Part shown: positions 1 to 12,160 of the stretch, in pieces
Position numbering within the stretch: the first letter of the stretch is position 1
How the letters are laid out: each line of letters begins with the position of its first letter
From: Simmondsia chinensis
Lineage: Eukaryota > Streptophyta > Magnoliopsida > Caryophyllales > Simmondsiaceae
Length of the DNA stretch: 64,000 nucleotides
Reading direction: 5' to 3'
NCBI GenBank assembly: GCA_018398585.1
Contig: JAGTTD010000003.1
Span: forward strand, 5,588,637 to 5,652,636
Position numbers and translations under genes: made by a program
Notes under the pieces: model-generated
What the model was told of the DNA's origin: nothing
Databases searched by the model: none
The model's input: only the letters and a program-made list of their open reading frames with translations

Positions 1-835
1 TTTGGGATCTTAGTGGATACTTGGAAAGAGTAATATCTCCCTATTAAAAGAGTTAGTCTAGTAGTTAGCCTGTACAGTAATCAAGTAGAGAATTAATGAT
101 ATTTGGTTTCAATATATGCTAACCATGAAATTAATTAAATTGGAAATTGGAAATGACATTTTCATAAAGCAGTAGAACTGTAGGGGTCTTTTGGTTCCGA
201 AAATTGTTGTTTTTTTTTTTTTTTTTTTTCCTTTTTTACATTTTTGGTCAATTAATCTTCTGCCCCTACTTGTCCTACACCACTCTGTGTTTTTCGCTGT
301 ACTATCTCCAGCTATCCGGCCCGTGTCTTCAAATTGTGAGCTAGAAGCTTCCAGGGGATGCTCCTCCTTCCCTCATCCAATGGTGTTGAGTGTGCCACGT
401 GTCTTAATCTTAGGTGCCCAAATTGTGTTTGTTTGGGCAATTGTGAATCATTGATTGATGTTTTAAGAAAGGCCTAGATTTTGCCTTCATTGGTAGCGCA
501 CAGATTGAGGTTTGCCTGTAAATAAGCTTAGGTTTCTTGGAACTGTACTCTTTTGTTTTCTCTCTCCTCTTTTAAATGTTTTGGTATGTTTATGCGGGTT
601 TCTATTCCGCTTCCCTTCCTTTGCCGGATCTGTGATGGCATGGACCTTCTTAGAGGCAATCAAGGCACTCTTGATGGTGTCAATGGCGATTCCTTTTGCT
701 ACTATTCTCTAAGGTCTTAATCTTAGAAGCTTCTGTAAAAAAAAAAAGAAAGAGTCTATAATATCCTAGGTTTGATATGGTATGTAACTTGTAATTAATT
801 AGGTTTGTAATAAAATAGACCTCTCTAGTGTTAGG
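1..835. other. no recognisable gene; AT-rich flank
   Basis: I see no gene here. The stretch has a poly-T run near 210-231, an A run near 738-750 and short open frames without domain features. It may be old transposon debris, but no terminal repeat or coding motif is visible. Confidence 0.5.
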
Positions 836-1028
836 TATGAAATAATAAAATTTTATTTGATTGAATAATAATAATGAGGCTGCATCATTACTATATATAG
901 AGAGTACAATATTGGAGAAAAGACTAAATGAATCCTAACTAGATAATACAGATATGGATATAGACATAGAAGCAGAATGCCAGTCATATTCAATTACTAT
1001 AGTAGATGTAGATCTAGATACTCTAATA
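836..1028 (-). repeat. 3' LTR of the 0.8-10.5 kb Copia element
   Basis: It aligns along its whole length with 10322-10516, sharing blocks such as ATATATAGAGAGAGTAC-like and GATCTAGATACTCTAATA. Immediately inside (1029-1050) is the polypurine tract, seen on this strand as cgcctcttcaatctaaacgg. Confidence 0.8.
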
Positions 1029-2751
1029 CGCCTCTTCAATCTAAACGGGGTGGTCTCACATGAAGATTGCTTTTATGGTAGCGGAATCTGTTAGAAGAGA
1101 GGCCTTTGGTGAAGATATCAGCAGCTGACGAGTAGTCGATGTGTATCAAACCTAGAGATCACCTTTTAGAACTTTCCCCCGTACATAATAGAAATCCACA
1201 TCTATGTGCTTGCTTTTGTCATTAGACATTAGGTTTGCCGCTAAGTATGAGGCAGAAATATTATCACATAATACCATAATAGGACCATAATGACGAAGGC
1301 CGAGGTCTCACATTAGATATCCAACCCAATCACTCTAAGCTACATCTTGAGCTAAATCACAATACTCATGCTCTATAGTGGACTTGGAGACAGTGTGTTG
1401 TTTCTTCACACGCCAAGAGATAGGATTAGGGATGTTCATCGGTCCAAACCCGAGCTGGACCAGACCAGACTAAACCGGAGCGAAGATCGAAACTGGCCTT
1501 TTTTGAAGACCAAAGACCAGACTGAATTTATCTAGTCTGTTTCGAGACTGGACCAGTTATTTCATGGACCATATCGATTTGGACCAATTATCATTTCTTT
1601 CATTTCTAATATGAGTTGAATTTAGAACATTTCGTCAATTTCTGACAACTTAAAAGGCATCTAATAAGAATAAAATGAACAAAATATAAACAATAAAAAT
1701 ACTAGCAAATATAGAAATATTAAATCATCACCCACCAAATATAACGGTATATAACTTATATTTACTAAAGCCAATCCTGATAATTAGGCCCCTTTGATTT
1801 GATTCACATTTCTCGATTCCCCACTAATTACCAATGAAATTCTTCATAAATTAATTAGAAATAATTATGCATATAAGTCAAGCAATATGCATAATGTAAT
1901 AGTTTATCACTAAAACAAATAAGATAATTTAATATAGGTATTTATAGGCTATTTTAAAACTAATTTTAGGCCCAATTGTTATAAGTCTAGGTTAGTCTAC
2001 CTGTTGACTCCTAAGCTATATAGGAGGCCCTACAACATAATTCTGATTTTTGGTCTGGCCTCGGGTTTTTTAGGTTTGGATCGGACCGGACCGAAACCCG
2101 AAATAAGGTCAACTTGAGGATTGAGGGCCGGACATAAATTGAATCGGACAGGTTCGGTCTTGGATCGAATGGCCGGTTCACTCCAAGTTTTTGGTCTGGA
2201 CTGGTATTTGAACACCTCTAGATAAGATTGGGACCAAGAAATAAAGCATAACCTATGGCGGAACAACGAGTGCCTGGACAACCACCCCAATCTGCAACAA
2301 CAAAAGTTGCAATGGTGGTATAGGAACTAGGTATAAGCCATGGCCGGGAGTGCTTTTGAGGTAACGTAGGATCCACTTGACAACCTACCAATTTCTAGAT
2401 CTAGGAGCATGCATGAACTGAGAAAGAAAGTTAACAATATAGAATATATCAGGACAAGTCATAATAAGGTATTAAAGTGCCCCAATGGCACTCCAATACT
2501 TGGTGGGGTCTGCAAGGAGATCCCGTTCACTTAGAGATAGGTGGGTACGAGAAGGCAGTGGTGTTTTAATAAGTTTGAGATCGTGCATATTGAGTTTTGT
2601 GAGTAGGTCGATGGTGTATTTGTGTTAAGATAGGAATAGGCCAGTGGGGCTATGATTAGCCGCAATATCGAGAAAGTGGTGTAAAGGGCCAAGGTCCTTC
2701 ATTGCAAATTAAGTAGAAAGGGTATTGATAAAACTTTCAATAGAAGAGGTG
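1029..2751 (-). pseudogene. Copia RNase H / RT C-terminal region, broken, split by a hAT element
   Basis: On the minus strand this resembles the end of a Copia polyprotein. The RNase H region is recognisable by comparison with the better preserved copies at 37266-37918 and 63080-63600: similar phrases about repeated Asp- and Tyr-containing stretches occur in the same order. It is interrupted by the hAT element at 1427-2220 and by several stops. RNase H would remove the RNA strand during reverse transcription. It is not functional. Confidence 0.65.
1427..2220. mobile_element. non-autonomous hAT transposon, 794 bp
   Basis: The left end reads TAGGGATGTTCATCGGTCC and the right end, inverted, reads TAGAGGTGTTCAAATACC, the imperfect short inverted repeats typical of plant hAT elements. 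The flanks are an 8-bp target duplication with one mismatch, gataggat at 1419-1426 and gataagat at 2221-2228. Subterminal GGTCCGGACC-like motifs lie at both ends. There is no transposase reading frame, so a transposase from elsewhere must have moved it. It interrupts the Copia RNase H region. Confidence 0.85.
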
Positions 2752-3403
2752 TTAGTCCCAGTCAAAATAACCCACATAAAGTAAAAGACAAATAAGATCA
2801 TGGGAAGTGTGACATATGATTAAGGTGAGGTCATCCCTACTATAAATGAACCGAAGTCTAAATAGAAAAGAACTAAAACACTTGAACAAAGCTCCGGGAG
2901 ACTGTTTAAGGCCGTATAAGGCCTTATGTAAGCGACAGACATGATTAGGGTACTTGGGATGAATGAATCCCTGTGGTTGACGCATGTGTACTTCTTCTTG
3001 TAAAAATCTATGTAGGAAGGCATTTTTGACATCGAGTTGTCATATAGACCATGCATTTGTGTTGCAAGTGAAAGAATAAAGCGAATAATGGGAGGTTGGA
3101 AAATAGAAAAGTTTCTTTGTAGTCAATACCCTAGCGCTGATGAAAACCTCGAGCGACCAAGCGACCCTTACACTGCTCAACAGAACCATCCGCTTTATAC
3201 CTGACCCGATATTTCCAAGTACTTCTGACAAGGTTTTTACTCGAGTCATAAGGAACTAAATCCCAAGTGTGATTTTGAATTAACGCATTAAGTTTCTCAG
3301 CCATAGCTTCTTGCCATTGAGGGTTCTTTACTGCCTGTGAATAACATGTGTGTTCCTGAATTACAGTGATAAGGATAGTGAAAGTGGATATTTTGGTTTT
3401 CAT
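2752..3403 (-). pseudogene. Copia reverse transcriptase fragment
   Basis: The minus strand encodes, in shifting frames, the start of a Copia reverse transcriptase: WQEAMAEKLNAL, then NHTWDLVP and the GRLVARGF block, then QPQGFIHP and KALYGLKQ. The catalytic YVDD box appears as LLLYVGYF, so the two aspartates are lost. Upstream on the element lies the integrase-RT linker, now split by a solo LTR. Non-functional. Confidence 0.85.
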
Positions 3404-3454
3404 ATGCCATCTTTTAGTCTAGTTTGCATAGGATGAACATTGGCAGTGTCGGCC

Positions 3455-4959
3455 TGAAAGCCATTTATATTATAATTTTGATGATAACAACCATTTAGTG
3501 AGTCATTGTATTTAATTGTGCTAACCTTATTTCTAAGTGACTCATAACGAAGTTAGGAAAAATCAAGGCCAAACATGTTGATATCTAGCCTTCTGTGATG
3601 ATGAATGAAGAGAAAAAGGGATCAAAGTTGAGGAGAAGATTCATCCAAATTGAAGAGAACGTAATCCGAGTCCAAGCGCCTTAAAGTTATTTATTTTTAT
3701 TGTCTAGAACTTAGGATTGGGATATATCAATTGAGTCCAAGTCTCAATATTGATATGTGATGCTCTAAAAAAAATATTTTTGAAATATTTTTAGAATTTG
3801 ATTTTCAAATTTAATTTGAAAAAAATATTCAAATCAAATTTAAACCAATCTAGTTTGTCAATGGAAATACTTTTTAAGATTGGTATTTGAAAAGCATGAT
3901 CAAATCAAATAAGATAAATTTTAAATGGTTGATTTTTTAGCTTGATTGAATCAATCAATCTTTTAAAGGAATTAAAAAAATCATGAAAATTAATTCAAAA
4001 ATTAAGCTACTATGGTAATCAATCAATCAATCAGTTTTGCTTATCTAATTTGATAATCAATCAATCAAGCAACCAAAATGGTCAAAAACGTTCAAATCCA
4101 CCCAGGCATACTGAGTGTCAACACACAGAAGGGATGTGTCGACGCATAGACATACAGTAAGCAACTGAAGCAGTTGTGTGTCGACATATGGACTTGTGAT
4201 AGCTCTAACGACTATATTTAAACTCCAATTTCTTTCCATTTTTTTTTTTTAAGTTTCCCAACAGCTCTTATGTCCTTTTGGCCTATAAATTAGGCTTAAA
4301 TTCTTTGATAAAATTATTCAATTCTTTAAGCATTTATTTATCAAAAGTTCTTTTGTTCCACTTGCTCTTTAACGTTTTAATCTTCTAGTTTTCTTGAAGT
4401 TTTCTTGAGCATTACTAGTTCTCTTTATTATTGACTATTGAGATTAACTGGCATATCCTTAGCTTTGGCTAAGCTTGATCTAGTGTCAATTCACACTTGA
4501 ATGAGTGAAGAATCTGAATGCTTTAATTCTTTCATTGTTTTAATTCATTTCATTGTAAAAGGTTGGTCTTAAGCCTACGTATAAAAAGATTGGTTGTAAA
4601 GGTTGAATCCTGGGCCTACGGCTACAAAAGGATTGGCTGTAAAAGGTTGGTCTTGAGCCTACGTACAAAAAGACCGGTTGTAATGATTGGATCCTGAGCC
4701 CGTTTTTAAAAAAGATCATCAAGCTTAGTTAAAGGCTCAAGTGACAAAGAGAAGTCACTTGAGAAGTCAATTAGCTTCCGGTTTATAAGTAAACCACTAT
4801 AAAAATCTTTGTGCAAATTTTTAGTCTTGCCTTTATCTTTTTTATTTTATATTCATTGTCTAACATTCAATATTAATTTTTGGTTCATAATGTTTAATTT
4901 TTCAATTGTCATGAAATAACCTAATTCACCCCCCTCTTAGGTTGCTTTTTGGGCTTTCA
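3455..4959 (+). repeat. SIRE-like Copia solo LTR, about 1.5 kb
   Basis: It starts TGAAAGCC and ends GGGCTTTCA, so it has TG...CA ends with an 8-bp terminal inverted repeat. The early TTTTGATGATAACAA and the late CACCCCCCTCTTAGG are phrases I associate with SIRE/Maximus LTRs (recognition, not a search). No internal region follows on either side, hence solo. A 5-bp target duplication was not found (cggcc versus ggtag), so the ends may have decayed. It sits in the integrase-RT linker of the host Copia. Confidence 0.65.
4555..4720 (+). repeat. tandem repeat, about four units of 40-44 bp inside the solo LTR
   Basis: Units begin ggttggtcttaagcctacg, ggttgaatcctgggcctacg, ggttggtcttgagcctacg and gattggatcctgagcccg, each followed by an A-rich part and a gattggttgtaaa-like tail. 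Repeats like this are common in the U3 region of long Copia LTRs. Confidence 0.75.
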
Positions 4960-4964
4960 GGTAG

Positions 4965-6266
4965 ATGACACCAGTGTGGGCTTAGAATCTATTGGGACCG
5001 GATTGCTACTAGTAGTGTCAATTGAGGCACTGGTGAGATTGGGGATAGGGGAGGGAAGGTTATTATATAAAGTAGAATGCTGAGTCTCGGGCAGTGGGTC
5101 AGGCCTAGTGGAGAAGTCCGGTATGTATTCATCGAGGCGCTCGGGCAGGGACCATTGGGATAAGAAGTAATTTGGGTAGTTGAGGAAGGTTGTGGGCTAG
5201 GTAGACAAACATTGTTACTCGGAACAGATGCAGTGGGGACGGGTTGACTCAAGTAAGGTTAGTCTTTTCTTCAAGCGTATAGCCGTGGTTGATGACACAA
5301 GTTCAAGACAAGGAAAATAAGACTCATAAAAACTAACTTGACAACTCACATATATGCGACCTGTTTTAGGGTCAAGACAACGAAAACCTTTGTAACGAGC
5401 TGCATAGCCAAGAAAAACACAGAGAGTCGATAGTGGAGCTAATTTATGAGGGGCATGGGGTGTGGGGTTAGGATAACACGCACCTTCAAAGACACAAAAA
5501 CATTTGTAGTCCAGCTTGGTTTAAAAATTTTTTTAAAAGGGAAGAGTTTCACAAAACTGGTGTTGGAAGTCAATTTATTGTATAGGAAGCAATACCAAAA
5601 TCATCATCCCTTAATTTAAAAGGAAGTTTGGAGTGAATTAATAGCGTCCGTGCTATTTCATTTAAATGTCGATGCTTGTGTTCCGCCACTCCATTTTATT
5701 GTGGGGTATCAGGACATGATAGGCGGAAGTGAATACCATAAAATTTGCAAAGAGAGTTCATATGTCAATGTTCGTATTCATCTCGACCATCACTTTGAAA
5801 AATTTTAATTTTCATGTTAAATTGTTTTCAACAAGAGTTTTAAAAATGGTTAAAATTATAAAAAAACATCATATTTTTGCAGTATTGGATATAGCCAAGT
5901 AAAACAAGAGAATTCATCAACAAATATTACACAATGTTTAAATCCAGAAGTAGAAAAAAAAGAAGATTGCCATACACCAGAATGTATAAGTTGTAAAGGA
6001 GTAGTAGTACAATGCAGAACACGTTCAAATGATAAATGAGTACACTTTCCTAAACAACAAGATGCACAAATGTTCGAAATATTAGAACTACAAATAAGTT
6101 TGCGTTTACATAGAATGCCTAAAATAGAACTACCTAAACGACCTAGTTGTTGATGCCATAATTCCACCGAGCGAGCTCGTGCCGTGACACCTGTGACTCG
6201 TGGTGAGAAATTATAGAGAAGACCGTTACTGTGTACTTGTAGGAGCAATGTCCCCATAGCTTTGTC

Positions 6267-6309
<43 letters not shown>

Positions 6310-6420
6310 AATAAATAAAAATAAAAAATAAAAATAAAATTGGAGTCAAATTCAACCATACAGTTGTTATCTTGAAACAATGTTTTGATAGAAAGTAGAT
6401 TATGGATGAGTTGAGGAACA
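4965..6420 (-). pseudogene. Copia integrase and integrase-RT linker, broken
   Basis: Minus-strand frames carry the zinc-binding region (LWHQQLG, then the CASCCLGK pair of cysteines), the core with CVIFVDEFSCFTWLYP, and a C-terminal block LGYAARYKGFRCLDPK near 5340-5430 typical of plant Copia integrases. The first catalytic Asp position reads GVWQSS instead of DVW. A proline- and serine-rich linker follows (4989-5252). Stops separate the blocks. Integrase would insert the cDNA copy into the host chromosome. Confidence 0.8.
6269..6305. repeat. (AC)n microsatellite
   Basis: About 18 uninterrupted AC units lie inside the integrase relic. A young expansion in dead coding sequence. Confidence 0.95.
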
Positions 6421-6434
6421 AGCATAACCTCATT

Positions 6435-6635
6435 TTAAACTAAGGGTAGAGACATGGTATGTATGGATGAGGAACCCATGTGTGTAATCGGCAATAAAGC
6501 ACTATCACCAATAAGCACACTTTTATGACCATGATAAGGAAGAACAGTACGAAGAATACCAGGATTTGGCGTCCTGTGGTTAGAGGCTCCCGAGTCAGGG
6601 TATCGGTTGTAGTCTTGAGATTCATTTATAGACAT
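6435..6635 (-). pseudogene. Copia aspartic protease fragment
   Basis: The minus-strand frame contains YPDSGASNH, the DSGA active-site motif of Copia proteases, followed by SVLIGDSALLPI and a GSSSI block in the usual spacing. It lies between gag (right) and integrase (left), as expected. The protease would cut the polyprotein inside the virus-like particle. Confidence 0.8.
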
Positions 6636-6809
6636 GGCGGAGAATGACCGGGATGGAATAGGGAAGGTGTTGTTGTCAAACCGATGAGGGCAAGCAAGAG
6701 CAACATGTCTGGTCTGGCTGCAATCTGGCGAAATTGTGGCCCTGATTTGAGTACACCACCACTAGAGTGAATGTGGTGATTACCTATGGGTTGAGCCCAT
6801 GGTGCAGAT

Positions 6810-9020
6810 ATTATTGGGAAAATATATAAATTTTTTTGAAAAATAAACTCTGATTGGAAAATAAACTCTGATAGTGATCGTTAGGTTCACAATTTTTAAA
6901 CTGTGGTCACAACAAAGGGTACCTATTAGAGCACTTAAAGTAGGAGACTCTTCTCTCTATCTAAGCAGCCGGTTGGAGAGTCACGCTTTGTGACACCTCA
7001 CGTGCAAGAGCTCCTGGGAATAGGTTTATCTCTATAAACCCTTTTCCCTAATACCAGTTGTTGGGACGAATTTCAAAAATTTTCTCCAAAGTTTACGCAG
7101 TGAAAAGGGGTTTAGAATAAGATTGATTTAAAATTCCTAATTTTAAATCTACAAGTTTAAATTTATAATTTAAATCTATAGATCTAAATTCTTAAATTAG
7201 ATCTACAGGCTTTTTACTCTAATATATTCATAATAATACATAAGCTTAAACATGCATAATATTGAATAGCAAGAATAAATAGAAAAGTGAAAACTAAAAG
7301 AAGAAGGAAAGAAGAACATACCTGGAATTGCTCCAATAATAAAGAATACTAAAAAAATCGAGACCCCGCGATCTTCTGTGTAATGACCTCAAACTGCCCG
7401 GAGGGTGGGCTCCGAAAAATATTAAACTGAAGAAAGAAAATTTCAGCGGAAATTTTCACTACAAATAGGTCTCTGAAACAATTTTAAAAACCCAATATAA
7501 TTTATTTCAATTGAATGCCAACCCTTGAAATAGGTACCTCTATTTATATTAGGCTATTAGATCTGCTGAAATAAGAAGGTTGATGTGGGATCTGCTGAAA
7601 TAACCCAGTTAAAGCAAACAAAACGCAGAGTTTAGTCAAACCAATTCCATGCGCCATCGCCTTATCAATGCGTGTCACGTGGCATCCTTTTATTCATCCG
7701 CAAAAGTGGGCTCGGATCGCCAGCGGGATGTGTCGGGTGCTGGTTTCGTCGGATTCAAAGCACATGGATCCGAACCTGATAAACGCGATTTTTCCTTTTT
7801 TTTTTGCTTTATTTCCCACATGTCAAAATTCATTTTATGAATTTTAATTTTTGAAAATTATTTTATTTTATAAATTTTTATTTTTATTCTTCTCATGAAT
7901 AACGTTTGACAAAATTAATTTACCCATCTTGTGGATAAATAATTCATCTCATAAATGTTTTAATATTTTTCTGATGGAAATAAATACAGAGGCTTATGCA
8001 ATGACCTCAGGGACAATTTAAATACCGCTCTAAATGGGTCAAATTAATCATTTCATGAAATAATTTAATTACAATTTAATGGGACTTAATTCCACTAGAT
8101 AAATCTCACTGCACTCCAGACTTAAACCATTTATTCGATATCTCCCTAATAGATTGTATTGATGACAACAACCCCTCCACTAGATATACATGATAAAGGA
8201 TAAATATAACCACTACCATTATCCTTCTCACTGCTGCTCCATTAGTTACTGACTCGTCCTTCACTGAATAATTCATTTATACTTGAATATATTCACAGTA
8301 TAAATTTCAAATGTCAAACACTTGGAATACATTGGGCAAAGTTTCCGAACTATTTAAATATTTGCGAATAACCTAAGGGAACATCTGCAACTCATAAGAG
8401 ACAGTAGATTCTTTATTGAACACTTGATCCTTGTCACACTTCACGCCGCTACCCTGTGTACGTGGGAATTCAGTCATGTATTTAGACCTTACTTATAGTA
8501 TCCCAAAGTAACTAACGCTCTACACACAAGTCCAGAATACCCTCAAGATTTAGAGTCATCCCTCAAACAGTACAACATGAATAACTCATCTCCAATAGTA
8601 GTCTAGAAATATGTAGCCCACATGGTCCAGCTTAGTGTGTCAATCTTATTAAACACACCAACCCAACACTTTTGGATCTCTATCTACATGACCAAGACAA
8701 GTCATCTAAAGTGTCATATTATAGTCTTAGCATACAAGTGGTCCAAACTTGTCTTCGACTACGAGCCTTTCAAAGAGCAATCTATACCATTAGTTCCAAG
8801 TCTATCTGTGGCTTAGTCTCACAAACCACTTAGAATAAACATGTAAATTGTAGTCTGAGGACTACACCCATCTCATGGATGTCTTCCAAAAGAAAATTAC
8901 ATGCAGTATAGATGCTCGCTTACACAAATTTAACTCGAAGATGACTGGGACTTTAATTTTATTTATTAATTAAAATTATATATTCAAAACAAATATGAAT
9001 TTTAGGACACTATTTCTAAT
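6810..9020 (-). mobile_element. nested Copia fragment: 5' LTR, primer site and leader
   Basis: An LTR-like block (7059-9020) reads, on the minus strand, TATTAGAAATAGTG... to ...CGTCCCAACA. It is followed after two bases by TGGTATTAGG (+ strand 7048-7056), which matches the start of the plant Copia primer-binding site. About 240 bp of possible leader follow to near 6810, where the host Copia gag/protease resumes. No second LTR is present, so only the 5' part inserted or survives. At about 1.96 kb the LTR is long, as in Angela/Tork- or SIRE-type elements. The left border is uncertain. Confidence 0.5.
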
Positions 9021-9049
9021 AGATTTATGTGGTACAACTCAATTCTGAG

Positions 9050-10290
9050 GTACACTTGAGCTTCTAGGTCTGAGACGTCCTAGTTGAGAGTGCTGATGTT
9101 GCCCTTAATTTCCAGGTCTTCCACCTCATCCACCATAGCGGTTGTTTTGCCGTCCATGTCCACCTCAACCACTGCCTCCTCGACTGTGGTTATTTCCTTG
9201 ATGGCCTGTATCTTTAGCAACTAAGACATGACTAGGATCAATAGTAGTGTGTGTACTGTATTAATTGAGGGCAGCCTCTTCATTGAGAAGATTAGTTTTC
9301 AATTATTCAAAACTGCTGAATTGTATGAAGTGCGAACAAAAGTACCAAATGCAGCATGCTTAGGTGGAAGACCAAATAAAGAATGACGGACAAGTTCCCG
9401 ATTAAAGACAAGGGAGTTAATGGCAGCCAAGTTATCAGCAACTAATTTAAGCTCAGAAAGATATGTCTCTTTAGTTTATTGTCTTTTCAAAGTAAGGTTA
9501 ATTACGTCCGTAAGTCGAACTCCTTAGCCATCAAATGATCCCGAAACCGTTTTGTTCTGTATGTATCCAAGCTAGATATTTAGGGTTAATATTAGGGGTT
9601 CCATCAAGCATAATTGAATAGGTAGGGGGACATGCATATGTAACATTAATATACCATAAGGCTTGATGAGCTATTAGAATCATGTAAAATTGCTCCCACC
9701 AGGCTAGGTAATCAGTAATATTTTTTAATTTGAATGTAATAGCATGTGAAATATTAGAAAGAGGTAGTAAAAAGTAAGGGGATACATGTTTTGTTAAAGG
9801 GAGATTTTTTTTTTTGGGGGGGGGGGGGGCCTGTACTGGGTCGCAGAAAACTGGAGCTGTAGCAGAGGCTAGGGTGGCAGTGGTCAGTGCTGCCGGGGGA
9901 AGACTGGAGAAGGGGAGATCGAGTGGTGGTGGAGGCAGGGGAGATCGAGTGGTGAGATGCTAGTTGAGGAGAGGAGAGATATGTGGGACTCCGGTGACCA
10001 ACAACGACGGAGCCACTGGATGGTCGAGGGAGGACAGCGACCAGATAGAGGAGGTGACGCAAGTGGTGGGGGGGTTAACCAAAGGGGCGACGGTGGCTAA
10101 CAGCCTTTCGAATAGGGGGGTTTGAACAGGAGGTGGGGGAGCCACGTGCTGAACATGAGAGAAGTAGGCAGTGGTGGTGGAGTCAGCAGCGGGGTTAGCG
10201 TTGGTGTCAGGTCGTTGGAGGGGGGTGGCGATGGCTAGGGTTAGGGTTACAATTTGGGGAGGCTGCCATTGAGAGGGAGAAAGGTAAAAT
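9050..10290 (-). pseudogene. Copia gag, broken
   Basis: The minus strand starts with ATG at about 10273 next to the primer site, followed by a proline-, serine- and threonine-rich stretch (9754-10145) and a gag core with a WWEQFYM-like block near 9690-9730. An arginine/glycine-rich part near 9120-9190 (RGGSG, GGHGRQNNRYGG) would bind RNA. A run of 14 G at 9816-9829 and several stops break the frame. Gag forms the particle that packages element RNA. Confidence 0.65.
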
Positions 10291-10321
10291 TATTTAGATA
10301 GTTTTTAAATTGCTTATACCA

Positions 10322-10516
10322 TATGAAATAATAAAGTTGTATTGGATTGAATAATAATCATGAGGCTACAGCATTACCATATATAGAGAGAGTACAATAG
10401 TGGAGAAAAAACTAAAGTAACCCTTACTAGATAATACATATATGGATCTAGATATAAAAGCTGAATATAAGTCATAATTAATGACTATATTAAATGCAGA
10501 TCTAGATACTCTAATA
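10322..10516 (-). repeat. 5' LTR of the 0.8-10.5 kb Copia element
   Basis: Homologous to 836-1028. On the minus strand it ends ...TATTTCATA and is followed directly by TGGTATAAGC, a decayed tRNA-Met primer-binding site at 10311-10321. Confidence 0.8.
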
Positions 10517-11295
10517 GTGGAGAGATCGTGGATAGAGGCCATTCAGGGCTGAACCATATACATATGGTATATTTTTATTGTTTTTATTTGAGTTTCTTTT
10601 ATTGTTCTTTGTAATCTTAGATCAAATCTTATCCTAAAGTCATTATCAAGTACCAATCTAAAACCTAACAAATATGAAGACGAGCAAGCAATTCGCTATT
10701 TGAGAACGCTTCTTTTTGAGATGATAATGCACATTTTTAAACCATTAGTGGGATGAATTTTAAAAAACTAAATGGTTATTTTATAAAAGGTCCATGTACT
10801 TATTTTATCAGTTTATTCCTTATACTTTTGATTGTGTCTATTTAATTCATCTACAATTTATACTATGTCAATTTAATCATTTTGTCAAATTCAAGTTAAG
10901 GTATTAATTTAATTTTTTATAGCACAATCACATTAGATGAAAGTAACTCAATACAAATCCACTCGTTAATCCAATTTTACCGAATTAATGGCTAAACTAT
11001 TAAAAATTTTATTAACAACTTGACATGGATTTTACTCCGAGGACCAAATCAACTCAATGTGGATTATAAAGGGCTGAAACTGACACAACTAAAAGTACAA
11101 AGACTAAACTAACACAATAAGTAAAATATAAGGACTTTTACAGTAAATGACCCAAAAATGATTGAGCTAATTTAACCTTAAAAAAAATGGAATTCCAACG
11201 TCAGAATACCAAAATATTGTGTTATGACTTCTGTTTTGAACCATAAACAAATACTAAACTTTATAAAAATCTCTATAAATATGCCCGTTTAGGAA
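10517..11295. other. AT-rich stretch, nothing recognised
   Basis: No reading frame with domain character, no terminal repeat and no RNA gene seen. Confidence 0.5.
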
Positions 11296-11700
11296 TGTAA
11301 TGATACACATCAAAGGAGGTTTCATCCGAAAACAAATTGGCAATGGGTGGAGTAACTCTTTGGGTATATGTCATTGACAGCTTTAATCTTGGTAACTTTA
11401 CTCTTAGTGGGAAACCCTTTCCTCATGTAGATGACTCCACTCAACTCTAGATAGCCTTTTTCTGAAACTTGAGCCTATTAAATGTGGCTTGTCAAGCGCG
11501 ACCCCACCCATACCATACCGAGAAAGACTCCAGAGAAGGGTTCATCTCATACAAAATCAAGTTTCTTGGAATCCATAATAGGATCAAGGCTCTTATACCA
11601 AACGATATACACAAATGGAGGTTCCATCCCAAAACCAAATGGCAATGTGTTGAGTAACTCCTTGGGTGTATATATATTGGCATTTCCTCTTCTAGCCCGT
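11296..11700 (-). mobile_element. TRIM-like miniature LTR element, remnant
   Basis: Two direct copies of a 65-75 bp sequence lie about 300 bp apart (11308-11372 and 11609-11684). They share aggttycatccsaaaac and ggcaatg.gt..agtaactc. Between them, + strand 11588-11600 is ggctcttatacca, the inverse of TGGTATAAGAGCC, matching the primer-binding site. The element therefore reads on the minus strand with short LTRs and no coding capacity. Ends and target duplication could not be fixed. Confidence 0.5.
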
Positions 11701-11989
11701 AAATGAAGAATTCTATTTTTGCCCTCCTTTTTATTTTTTGACTTGTATTGGAAAACTCATGAATCCCAGCTTTAATAGGTTCAGTTTCGGCTTGTTTAGG
11801 TTCATGTGCAGGCTCAAGCTTGCGTCCTTTACTACGCTAGTCCTAGTGCTGAATTGATGCAGAGTTACAAGCAACGGTTATTATTACGATAATGTTACTT
11901 AGATCATACTTATCTCCTGTATATTATGTAGAGGTAGATTTAATTTACGTTTATTGTACCTTATATCAACAACTCTATTAGATATGCTT

Positions 11990-12160
11990 CTCGTAATAAA
12001 CTTCTTACACATGGTACCAGAGTCTTTTTGACCAAAAGTTCACGGGGTTAGAATCCCAAAAGCCGTAAGGCGTGGTATATGCAATATCTATGCTTCAAAC
12101 CCAATGGATATTCGTGTGAAAGTATATGTTAAAATATAAAACCATTTCTGGACATGGCCG
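11990..12160 (+). mobile_element. TRIM remnant, same family as the one at 18522
   Basis: A primer site TGGTACCAGAGTC (12012-12024) is followed by ttgaccaaaagttcacgg, a cttcaaacccaatggatatt block, and then TGTTAAAATATAAAACCA (from 12129), which matches the LTR start of the intact TRIM at 18522-18816. The 5' LTR is not recognisable. Degenerate. Confidence 0.5.

Larger units (their letters stand above)
836..10516 (-). mobile_element. Copia LTR retrotransposon, complete outline but decayed and nested
   Basis: Two similar LTRs of about 193 bp bound a minus-strand internal region. Reading from right to left it carries gag, protease, integrase, reverse transcriptase and RNase H, which is the Copia order. 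A primer-binding site resembling TGGTATCAGAGC lies next to the right LTR, and a purine-rich tract lies next to the left one. Every domain has stops or frameshifts. Three later insertions split it: a hAT element (1427-2220), a SIRE-like solo LTR (3455-4959) and another Copia 5' LTR (7059-9020). The LTRs begin TATTAG and end near CATA in element orientation. No matching 5-bp target duplication was found. Motifs such as KALYGLKQ suggest the Ale/Retrofit lineage, which is inference. Confidence 0.85.

Noticed and set aside
191..712. Two short open frames near the left edge
   Set aside because: The first runs through a poly-T tract and both lack domain features; composition alone explains them.
10225..10250. 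ctagggttagggtt resembling telomere repeat
   Set aside because: Only about two units, inside the gag leader of a Copia element.
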